A stretch of 19,599 nucleotides of DNA from assembly GCA_025455665.1 (NCBI GenBank), contig JALOMC010000012.1:1-19599 (forward strand), given 5' to 3'. The position numbers were made by a program, and so were the translations under genes. Every line of letters starts with the position of its first letter. The stretch's first letter is position 1. Below the pieces are notes generated by a model. The model searched no databases, had not been told where the DNA came from, and saw only the letters and a program-made list of their open reading frames with translations. Below, in pieces: positions 7,131 to 14,035 of this stretch. This DNA comes from Chitinophagaceae bacterium (GTDB taxonomy: Bacteria; Bacteroidota; Bacteroidia; Chitinophagales; Chitinophagaceae).

Positions 7131-8414
7131 TCAAAATTTCTGAAACCTTTCGAAGCATGCCTTTTCCAGCATTTCCCGGTCGTCGGGGTGCGCTATGCCG
7201 ATGAGTGCATGGGCCCGCTGGCGCAGGTTTTTGCCGTACAAGTAGGCTATGCCATACTCGGTAACTACGTAGTGAATATGCCCACGGGTGGTGACCACAC
7301 CGGCACCAGCCTTCAAAAATGGCACAATGCGAGGCACGCCTTTTACCGATCGGCTGGTGATAGCAATGATGGGCTTGCCGCCATCGCTGAGTGCTGCCCC
7401 CCGCATAAAATCCATTTGGCCACCAATGCCGCTAAACTGACGGGTACCAATGCTATCGGCACATACCTGCCCGGTGATATCAACTTCAATGGCGCTATTA
7501 ATGGCGACTACTTTGGGGTTGCGCCGGATGACATGCGGATCGTTGACATAATCAATATCCAAAAACGCAAAACAAGGGTTGTCGTTTACGTAATTGTACA
7601 GCCGGTTGGTACCTACTGCAAAGCCGGTTACCGATTTGTTGGGGTGGATGCGTTTGCACCTGTTATTGATCACGTCATTTTCTACTAAAGGAATGATGCC
7701 ATCGCTGAACATTTCGGTGTGTACGCCCAGGTTTTTGTGGTTGCCCAGGCATTTCAGCACGGCATCGGGTATGGTGCCAATGCCCATTTGCAGGGTACTG
7801 CCATCATCTATCATGCCGGCTATTATTTCGCCTACGCGTTTTTCGGCGTCGCCGGTTTTGGCACCGTAGTCTACCTGTGGCAGCTCTTGCTCGTGCCACA
7901 CCAGGTGGCTAAAGCGCTGCACATGCACCATACCGTCGCCGTGGGTGCGGGGTATTTTGGGGTTTACCTGCGCTATCACATATTTGGCGGTGTTTACAGC
8001 ACTGCGGGCTATATCTACACTTACCCCCAGCGAGCAGTAGCCATGCTGATCGGGCGGCGACACCTGCACCAATGCCACATCTACCGGCAGCACGGTTTTA
8101 AACAGGTCGGGTATATCGCTTAAAAAAACAGGGATGAAGTCGGCCCGGCCTTCGTTGACGGCGGTGCGTACTGAATCGCTGACGAACATACAGTTGATCT
8201 TGAAATGATCTGTATACTCCGGCTTGTCCAGCGTTATGTCGCCTTGTACGGTAATGAATACGAGTTCTACATCGTGCAGTCGGTCTTTTTGTTTGGCCAG
8301 CTCGGCCAGCAGGTACAGCGGTGTTTGGGCACTGCCATGTACATACACCCGGTTGCCGCTTTCAATGGTTTGCAGGGCTTCTGCTGCGCTTACATAATCA
8401 AACTTGGTCAGCAT
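7131..8414 (-). CDS. Acetyl-CoA hydrolase / 4-hydroxybutyrate CoA-transferase family protein
   Basis: A 427-residue cytoplasmic enzyme of the Cat1/4-hydroxybutyrate CoA-transferase family, which moves CoA between acyl-CoAs and carboxylic acids or hydrolyses acetyl-CoA. Family marks are the N-terminal VYVHGSAQTPLYL, the QVSPPDQHGYCSLGVS segment near residue 117, QMGIGTIPDAVL near 209, the catalytic glutamate E234 in GVHTEMFSDG, and the glycine-rich FSGIGGQMDF oxyanion segment near 327. Near the end, the conserved VTTRGHIHYVVTEYG and IAHPDDRE segments are present. Length and domain order are normal for the family, and the acyl substrate is not readable. It is transcribed divergently from the DUF2911 gene and closed by its own terminator. 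Confidence 0.92.
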   Translation of the reverse strand: MLTKFDYVSAAEALQTIESGNRVYVHGSAQTPLYLLAELAKQKDRLHDVELVFITVQGDITLDKPEYTDHFKINCMFVSDSVRTAVNEGRADFIPVFLSDIPDLFKTVLPVDVALVQVSPPDQHGYCSLGVSVDIARSAVNTAKYVIAQVNPKIPRTHGDGMVHVQRFSHLVWHEQELPQVDYGAKTGDAEKRVGEIIAGMIDDGSTLQMGIGTIPDAVLKCLGNHKNLGVHTEMFSDGIIPLVENDVINNRCKRIHPNKSVTGFAVGTNRLYNYVNDNPCFAFLDIDYVNDPHVIRRNPKVVAINSAIEVDITGQVCADSIGTRQFSGIGGQMDFMRGAALSDGGKPIIAITSRSVKGVPRIVPFLKAGAGVVTTRGHIHYVVTEYGIAYLYGKNLRQRAHALIGIAHPDDREMLEKACFERFQKF

Positions 8415-8433
8415 GATGGATTTACATTTTCGG

Positions 8434-8466
8434 TTGCAGGTTCAAAGGTGCAAGCCTTTACTTTTG
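8434..8466 (+). promoter_or_regulatory. Candidate promoter for the DUF2911 gene
   Basis: TACTTTTG (8459-8466) is an exact TAnnTTTG -7 box, with TTG at 8434-8436, 22 bases upstream, as a weak -33 element. The predicted start near 8473 leaves about 12 bases before ATG 8485, which supports that start over in-frame ATGs at 8404 and 8473. Confidence 0.55.
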
Positions 8467-8473
8467 AGGCAAA
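8443..8473 (-). promoter_or_regulatory. Candidate promoter for the CoA-transferase gene
   Basis: On the reverse strand, TTTG (8473-8470) is followed after 19 bases by CACCTTTG (8450-8443), one mismatch from TAnnTTTG plus good spacing. It overlaps the oppositely directed DUF2911 promoter, so the two genes may compete for polymerase. Confidence 0.45.
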
Positions 8474-8484
8474 TGAGATATATC

Positions 8485-9042
8485 ATGAAGGTGGCGGCAT
8501 TGGCCTTTGCATTATTATTGATGGGTAGCGGCGCAATGGCGCAGTTGCAGATCACCGAACCCGATAAATCACCCCTCGATGTGTCGTACCACCCACATGG
8601 TTATCCGATACTGAAAATTCAGGGCAAAAGTGCACCAGCCAGGCCTTCGGCCCGTGTACTATACAGCCGGCCGCAAAAAAATGGCCGTACCATTTTTGGT
8701 GATGTAGTACGCTATGGCGAAGTGTGGCGCATGGGCGCCAATGAAAGCACTGAGGTGGAGTTTTACCGTGATGTGACTGTGGCCGGCAAAACGCTGGCAA
8801 AAGGCCGCTACACGCTGTATGCCATCCCTCAAGCAGGCAAGTGGGTCATCATTTTCAACAAAGGACTGGACAACTGGGGCGCCTTTAACTACCAAAAGGA
8901 GTTGGACGCAGCCCGTGTAGAAGTGCCCGTGGCCCGTGCGGACGCACCTGTTGAATTTTTTACCATCGTATTTGATGCCAATGGCAACCTGGTAGTATTG
9001 TGGGATGCGGTGAAGGTGGCCATACCGATAAAGTATAAATAG
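8485..9042 (+). CDS. Secreted DUF2911 domain protein
   Basis: A 185-residue protein starting at ATG 8485 with a Sec signal peptide MKVAALAFALLLMGSGAMAQ. The rest is one DUF2911 domain: VLYSRPQKNGRTIFGDVV, YGEVWRMGANESTEVEF, GKTLAKGRYTLYAIP and FNKGLDNWGAFNY are the conserved blocks. The family is common in Bacteroidota, predicted periplasmic or outer-membrane associated, and has no established biochemical role. It has a likely own promoter and is convergent with the porin gene; a hairpin between them terminates at least the minus-strand transcript. Confidence 0.9.
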   Translation: MKVAALAFALLLMGSGAMAQLQITEPDKSPLDVSYHPHGYPILKIQGKSAPARPSARVLYSRPQKNGRTIFGDVVRYGEVWRMGANESTEVEFYRDVTVAGKTLAKGRYTLYAIPQAGKWVIIFNKGLDNWGAFNYQKELDAARVEVPVARADAPVEFFTIVFDANGNLVVLWDAVKVAIPIKYK

Positions 9043-9066
9043 GCGATGGGTGGCACCAATGGGGAC

Positions 9067-9095
9067 AAAAAAGCCAACCCCTGAAGGGGCTGGCT
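9067..9095 (-). terminator. Rho-independent terminator at the end of the carbon-transport operon
   Basis: On the reverse strand, stem AGCCAGCCCC / GGGGTTGGCT (10 bp with one G-U pair) and loop TTCA is followed by TTTTTT overlapping the stem foot. It begins 49 bases after the porin stop. On the + strand the same hairpin lacks a T run, so it mainly serves the minus strand. Confidence 0.85.
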
Positions 9096-9143
9096 GGCGG
9101 ATGGAGCCCCGGACGAGCCAGGGCAGTGCAAGTTGATCCGCTG

Positions 9144-10460
9144 TTAGTTGAGGAATACCTGATACTGCAATACCAACGCACCGTGTCGGGTTTGTCGCTG
9201 TCCATTGCCTTCTGTAGTGGTTTTGTAAATGGGCCGGTCCTGGTAGGCCAGTGTAAACTTGCCCTGATGCCCGCTAAGCAGCCAGTTGATGCCGGCATCG
9301 TAGTAGTTCATCTCTTTATCCAGCGCATCGTACTGCGCATGTTGGCAGCTGGCATAGGGCATCAGTTGGCCATGCGCCACAGTATTGATTGGCAAAAGCC
9401 ATGCTAGTTGGGCGTACCAAACCTGCCCGCTGCCATACGCCGGATAGCCATTGCCAGGACCGTTGAGGTAGCCGGTGCTACCGCCATTTGCCATATTCAT
9501 TGGTGCACTATTGCGCAGGTAGCCTTGGCCAAACTGCAGGCGGGTGAAGCTGGCATATGCGCTGATGGCCGATCCGTTTTTTCCAGCCAAAGGGGCATCG
9601 TAGTATACATCAACTGCCCAGTTGGCCATAGCGGTATAGCTGGTATCATTGCCTTTGCGTAGCCACATGGCCCGCGGCTGGTACTGAAAGCCGGCTCCAA
9701 TATTGAATACCCTTTTGCTACCCAGATAGGTACCGGTAGTATAGGGCAAAACATCGGCCTCTTTGTCGAGCAACTGCCACATGCAATATGCTTGCGTAAG
9801 CGGGTGAGGCGGCTGCGCTGCAAAGCTGGCATGGCTACCGGGCTGGGCAATGTAGCCAGCCGATTTTTGTACTGCCAGTGGCTGGCTGAGTACCAACCTG
9901 TAGTCTAGCCGGCCCCATTTTCCTTTGCTGTATACACTTAGCTTTCGCAAAAACTGGTCGGTCACGTCGTTGGTGGTTTGCTCAAACAGTGGCGCATCGA
10001 GGCCGGCCAAACTGCCAATAGCCGGCGAAGCAAAGCGGCTGAGCCCACTCCATCCTGTTAGACCCATGCCTATACTCATATGACCAGGTAGTAGTTCGTA
10101 TTCGCCCAGCGCATCGTGCACAAAAAAGCCTTGTTTACGATCGGCCAGAAAATTGAAATTGTTTTGTCCGAACTGTGTATAAAAGAAGATGCGGCGAGCT
10201 ACCTGCCCGTATAGCTGCATCCGCAATCGCCGGATGCCAATATCTGAGTATTGGGCCTTGTGAAAGCCATTGATGGCTGAGCCAGGATTGAGCCAGGTGT
10301 GCCGGGCCCACACCTGCACAGTTGCTGTCATCTTAAGGTACTGCGTGCCGTCGCTGTTCAGCCATAGCCTGCCATCTTTATACCCCTGTGCTTGTGCAGC
10401 CATACTGCTGCCGGCCATTAGCACTGCCAGCCAGCAGGCAATTTTTGTTTTCTGTTGCAT
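9144..10460 (-). CDS. Outer-membrane porin (OprP/phosphate-selective-porin-like)
   Basis: A 438-residue protein with signal peptide MQQKTKIACWLAVLMAGSSM...AQA|QG, then a barrel region with alternating strands, for example YLKMTATVQVWARHTWL, IRRLRMQLYGQVARRIFFYTQFG, GAGFQYQPRAMWL and the final HGALVLQYQVFLN. The early 'I-R-R-L-R-M-x-L-Y-G' strand resembles that of phosphate-selective porin O/P family members, which often conduct anions. There is no TonB plug. It is the last gene of the dab operon, 45 bases after the SulP gene, and is followed by the terminator. I infer that it lets bicarbonate or another small anion cross the outer membrane for the SulP transporter. Its selectivity cannot be read from the sequence. 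Confidence 0.75.
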   Translation of the reverse strand: MQQKTKIACWLAVLMAGSSMAAQAQGYKDGRLWLNSDGTQYLKMTATVQVWARHTWLNPGSAINGFHKAQYSDIGIRRLRMQLYGQVARRIFFYTQFGQNNFNFLADRKQGFFVHDALGEYELLPGHMSIGMGLTGWSGLSRFASPAIGSLAGLDAPLFEQTTNDVTDQFLRKLSVYSKGKWGRLDYRLVLSQPLAVQKSAGYIAQPGSHASFAAQPPHPLTQAYCMWQLLDKEADVLPYTTGTYLGSKRVFNIGAGFQYQPRAMWLRKGNDTSYTAMANWAVDVYYDAPLAGKNGSAISAYASFTRLQFGQGYLRNSAPMNMANGGSTGYLNGPGNGYPAYGSGQVWYAQLAWLLPINTVAHGQLMPYASCQHAQYDALDKEMNYYDAGINWLLSGHQGKFTLAYQDRPIYKTTTEGNGQRQTRHGALVLQYQVFLN

Positions 10461-10505
10461 ACTTGGTTTTATTGTACTCTGAAAAAGGAGAGTGGAAGCC
10501 AGACA

Positions 10506-12119
10506 CTAGTGCCGATGTTTGTGCTTCCGTTTTTTTCGAGCTGCCAGGTGGTGCTTGCCCATTGGCTGATGATCATCCAGTCCTACTATTTCTACCTGTC
10601 CGCCGGCTGCTTCGTAGTCGTGTTTAAAGTGTTGCAAATTTTCAAGCACGGTATGGTCTACCAGTCGGGTATGCTGCAGGTCTATCACTACATTAAATCC
10701 ATAAGGGATGGCATATAATTTGTCTTTGATACCGATGAGATTGGTGAATACAGCAGCTTTGCTAATGCTCACATAGTAGCTGTCATCGGTAAAAGACACA
10801 GAAGTAGGGGCTTTGAAAATGCTGCTGAGTGGCTTGCCATTTAGCAGGTGTATGATGATTTTGCACAGCATACCGGCAGCAATGCCTACCAGCAAATCGA
10901 CCGCCAGTGTGGCAATGATGGTGACAACGAATACGATGAGCTGCGAAGGCCCGATTTTGAACATATGCGCAAACTCTCTGGGGTGTGCCAGCCGAATGCC
11001 TACCGATATGAGCATGGCCGCAAGGGCGCAGTTAGGAATCAGCTCGATGATGGGCGCAGCCAGTAGTACGAATAGCAGCAGCCAAAAGCCGTGAAAAAAA
11101 TTGCTCCAGCGTGTATGTGCGCCATTTGCCACATTGGCGCTGCTGCGGGCCACCTCGCTTATCATAGGCAGGCCGCCCAGTATGCCACTTACTATATTGC
11201 CCAGCCCCACAGCTATCAGGTCTTTGTTCGCATTACTCTTTCGTCGCCAAGGGTCGAGCATATCAATTGCTTTTACCGTCAGCAGGCTTTCGAGTGTACC
11301 CACCAGTGCAAACATCAGCACATACTTGGCAAAAACCAGTGCATGAGAAATACCACCAAAACTGACATTGACGCCGAGGTTGTCCAGCAGATTACCCAGG
11401 TGTACCAAAGCATATTTCGGCTCGGTATGTTCAAAATCGAATGCCAGCTCGGCAGGTATGGCTACCAGTAGTACCACCAGCGGTGCGGGTATCTTTTTCA
11501 GCCACTTGTTTTTCAGCATGGGCCAGCCCAGCATAATGAACAAGCATATTACTCCTATAAAGGTGGCCTTCCAGTCAAGGTGCAAAAGGCTTTGTGGTAT
11601 CATGGCCAATAGTTCGAAAGGCTCTTTGCCTTTGGTAAGAGCGGGATCTACATCGAGTAGCACATGCACCTGCTTGCTGATGATAATGATGCCAATAGCC
11701 GCCAGCATGCCATGAATAGCGCTTAGTGGAAACACATCGGTGAGTTTGCCTAGCTTGAATACGCCAAACAGCACCTGGAGCATACCGGCTACCACAATAG
11801 CACCTAATGCGTAATGCCAGCCCTGATCGCCACCGCCGAACTCAGCCACGGCGCCGGCTACAATGACAATAAGCCCCGCTGCCGGCCCCTTGATAGTAAG
11901 GCGACTACCGGCGAACATGCTTACTACCAGGCCACCAATGATAGCAGTAATAATGCCCATGATGGGCGGAAACTCAGATGCTTTGGCAATGCCTAAACTA
12001 AGTGGCAATGCCAGCAGGAATACTATAAAACCAGTCAGGGCATCTTGCTGCCAGTGTGCCGCAAGGCCGGCCAGGCCGTCTTTGGGCTTTGGCGTAGTTG
12101 CAGTAACTATGTTGTTCAT
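10506..12119 (-). CDS. SulP-family anion transporter with C-terminal STAS domain (likely bicarbonate)
   Basis: A 537-residue inner-membrane protein. The transporter domain covers about residues 25-425 and includes the SulP entry motif FIVFLLALPLSLGIAKASE, KGPAAGLIVIVAGA, the conserved E277 in LVGTLESLL, and the family signature ISEVARSSANVANGAHT near 320. A STAS domain follows at about 435-515 (NVVIDLQHTRLVDHTVLENL). The family moves sulfate, bicarbonate or other anions, often coupled to Na+ or H+; sequence alone does not decide. Bicarbonate is favoured here by the DabA/DabB genes immediately upstream and the carbonic anhydrase nearby. The C-terminus ends in a Lys/Arg/His-rich tail (KHHLAARKKRKHKHRH). 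It starts 42 bases after dabB. Confidence 0.9.
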   Translation of the reverse strand: MNNIVTATTPKPKDGLAGLAAHWQQDALTGFIVFLLALPLSLGIAKASEFPPIMGIITAIIGGLVVSMFAGSRLTIKGPAAGLIVIVAGAVAEFGGGDQGWHYALGAIVVAGMLQVLFGVFKLGKLTDVFPLSAIHGMLAAIGIIIISKQVHVLLDVDPALTKGKEPFELLAMIPQSLLHLDWKATFIGVICLFIMLGWPMLKNKWLKKIPAPLVVLLVAIPAELAFDFEHTEPKYALVHLGNLLDNLGVNVSFGGISHALVFAKYVLMFALVGTLESLLTVKAIDMLDPWRRKSNANKDLIAVGLGNIVSGILGGLPMISEVARSSANVANGAHTRWSNFFHGFWLLLFVLLAAPIIELIPNCALAAMLISVGIRLAHPREFAHMFKIGPSQLIVFVVTIIATLAVDLLVGIAAGMLCKIIIHLLNGKPLSSIFKAPTSVSFTDDSYYVSISKAAVFTNLIGIKDKLYAIPYGFNVVIDLQHTRLVDHTVLENLQHFKHDYEAAGGQVEIVGLDDHQPMGKHHLAARKKRKHKHRH

Positions 12120-12161
12120 TGTGATTGCTTTTTTTAGAAATGTGATGAAATGATGGGGAGC

Positions 12162-14033
12162 TTAGCTATTCCGATACCCCATTTCGTACACGCTTTTTGC
12201 GTGGGGCCCTAAAAAGATGCGGGCATAAATGCGAATGATAGCAAGGCCATCAATGATGAGGCTGAGGGCAGTAAGGCCGGCCAGCCATGGCTGATCTTCG
12301 TGTATGTGTGTAAAGACAAGATCCTCGCCAATAAACGTGGGGCTGATAGGAAAGCCGGCCATACCAAGGCAGGCCAGCAAAAACACAAAAGCAATTTTTG
12401 GATGCTCCCATGAATAGCCATGAAACTGATCGAGATTGACGGTACCTTCCAGCTGCTTTAGCCGCCGCAAGCAGGCAAAACCTATTGCCCAGCTCACCAG
12501 TACACCACTCAGGTACATCGCAATCTGATGAACACTCACGCTTTCATTGAAAGCAATTGCCAACGCAATCCATGTATGGTTCATAGCTACCAGGGTCCAG
12601 CTCATCCGTGCTTTTTTTCGCTCGGTGAAGCTTTTGAGCACCATGAGCAAGCCGATAAAGGCCAGCAGTACAGGCCACCAGTACCGAGCTGTATGGGGCA
12701 GGCTACTGCTGAAGCGAAGCGCCAGCAAACCACCCGAAAAGGCGATGGTGTAGAAGACGAGTACACGACGCAGGTTCAAAAAGTTCAGCTGCCTGCCGGC
12801 CCATTTCAAGGGGTTCCATGCATACTTGTAGCCCCAGCTATCCAGGTGCCACTCTTTGAGGCAAAGCAGATAAAGCGCATACTGCAGCTTTTGGGGCAGG
12901 TAGCCCTCGATACTTTTTTGTTGCGGTTCGTATTCATATACCTGCTCTCTGATGAGATAACTGACAACAGAAGGCGACACCAGCAACTGGTAGGTGCGCA
13001 AAAATGCATTGCCGGCGAAATGAATGAGTGCCAGAACCTGCCATCCTGCCGCTACTTCTACAAACATGATTCCGATTTGAGCAGCCGATGCATAGGCTAT
13101 TTGGCTTTTTACACTGCTTTGTACCCTGGCAATACCGGTGGCTACCAGAGCAGTGCACATGCCCATAAAGGCCGTCAGCAAACGAACCGATAACTGGTGT
13201 TGCCATAGCGGATATGTGCGCATCATAAGAAACAGACCAAGATGCACGGATAGCGAGCCATAAAAGATGGCACTGCTGGGAGTGGGCCCCTCCATGGCTC
13301 GGGGCAACCAACTGGTAAATGGCAGCTGAGCCGACTTAGCAGCTGCCGATAGCAGCAGCATAAGTGAAATGAAAATGCCTACACCTGTATGCTGTAGCAA
13401 TTGATGGTGTACCAATTCATTATTCGTCAGCTTCAAAAAGGTGATGTTTTCGGCAAACAGATGATGACTCATCCACATTGCCAGTATAATGCCCACATCG
13501 CCTATCCGATAAATGCTGAAGACTTTTACAGCGTTTTTTACGGGCAGATAGCGGTCGCGGTAAAAGGCAATGAGTAAAAAGGAGGCTAAGCCGAGTATTT
13601 CCCAGCCTATAAACAGCGTTTCGAAGTTGCCGCTGAAAATAGTGATCATGTAGCCCAGCAAGAAGAAATGGAGCGTGTTGAAAAACCGCTTGTAGCCTGC
13701 TTCGCGGTGCATGTAGTACCGGCTGTAAATGGTGACAAGGGTGCTGAGCAATGCGCCTATTAGCAAATAAACCGCTGTAATGCTATCAAAGTGGAGGTCA
13801 AGGAAGAATTCGTAGCCCGCACTTTTATAGATAACAATGTCTTTGTGATCGATCATTGGGCGGCCCTTGTAAAGCCATACGGCTACATATACAAGGCCCG
13901 ATACCAACTGCAAGGTAACGGTACCTGCCGCCAGCAGGCTGATGCTGTTTTCGCTGCGAGGCTTTATGACAAGGCTGCATGCATATCCCAGCAGCGGTAT
14001 CAGCAGAAAAATGGATAATACTTGTTCCATCAT
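12162..14033 (-). CDS. dabB: DabB: NuoL/ND5-type proton-channel subunit of a DAC inorganic carbon transporter
   Basis: A 623-residue polytopic inner-membrane protein of the NADH-quinone oxidoreductase subunit 5 / Mrp family. The antiporter-like core has E145 in FIGWEILGLAS and K233 in AAAKSAQLPFTSWLP, the pair that moves protons in NuoL. The PRAMEGPTPSSAIFYGS block is also present. The lysine of the later NuoL 'HAFFKA' motif is Arg here (GNAFLRTYQLL, R346), and the usual SKDE segment is FIGED. No other complex I gene is nearby. It is paired directly with DabA: two bases separate the dabA stop from this ATG, so coupled translation is likely. By family knowledge, DabB supplies the cation gradient to DabA, making CO2 hydration one-directional. 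A second ATG lies one codon on (14030). Confidence 0.93.
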   Translation of the reverse strand: MMEQVLSIFLLIPLLGYACSLVIKPRSENSISLLAAGTVTLQLVSGLVYVAVWLYKGRPMIDHKDIVIYKSAGYEFFLDLHFDSITAVYLLIGALLSTLVTIYSRYYMHREAGYKRFFNTLHFFLLGYMITIFSGNFETLFIGWEILGLASFLLIAFYRDRYLPVKNAVKVFSIYRIGDVGIILAMWMSHHLFAENITFLKLTNNELVHHQLLQHTGVGIFISLMLLLSAAAKSAQLPFTSWLPRAMEGPTPSSAIFYGSLSVHLGLFLMMRTYPLWQHQLSVRLLTAFMGMCTALVATGIARVQSSVKSQIAYASAAQIGIMFVEVAAGWQVLALIHFAGNAFLRTYQLLVSPSVVSYLIREQVYEYEPQQKSIEGYLPQKLQYALYLLCLKEWHLDSWGYKYAWNPLKWAGRQLNFLNLRRVLVFYTIAFSGGLLALRFSSSLPHTARYWWPVLLAFIGLLMVLKSFTERKKARMSWTLVAMNHTWIALAIAFNESVSVHQIAMYLSGVLVSWAIGFACLRRLKQLEGTVNLDQFHGYSWEHPKIAFVFLLACLGMAGFPISPTFIGEDLVFTHIHEDQPWLAGLTALSLIIDGLAIIRIYARIFLGPHAKSVYEMGYRNS

Positions 14034-14035
14034 GG

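Noticed and set aside
10506..12119. Dedicated sulfate permease linked to the nearby cystathionine synthase
   Set aside because: It is in one strand-run with dabA/dabB, whereas the cystathionine gene is 6 kb away and divergent. Sulfate is still not excluded by sequence.
12162..14033. Respiratory complex I subunit NuoL
   Set aside because: No other nuo genes are near and the gene is coupled to dabA with a 2-base gap, so DabB is the better call.
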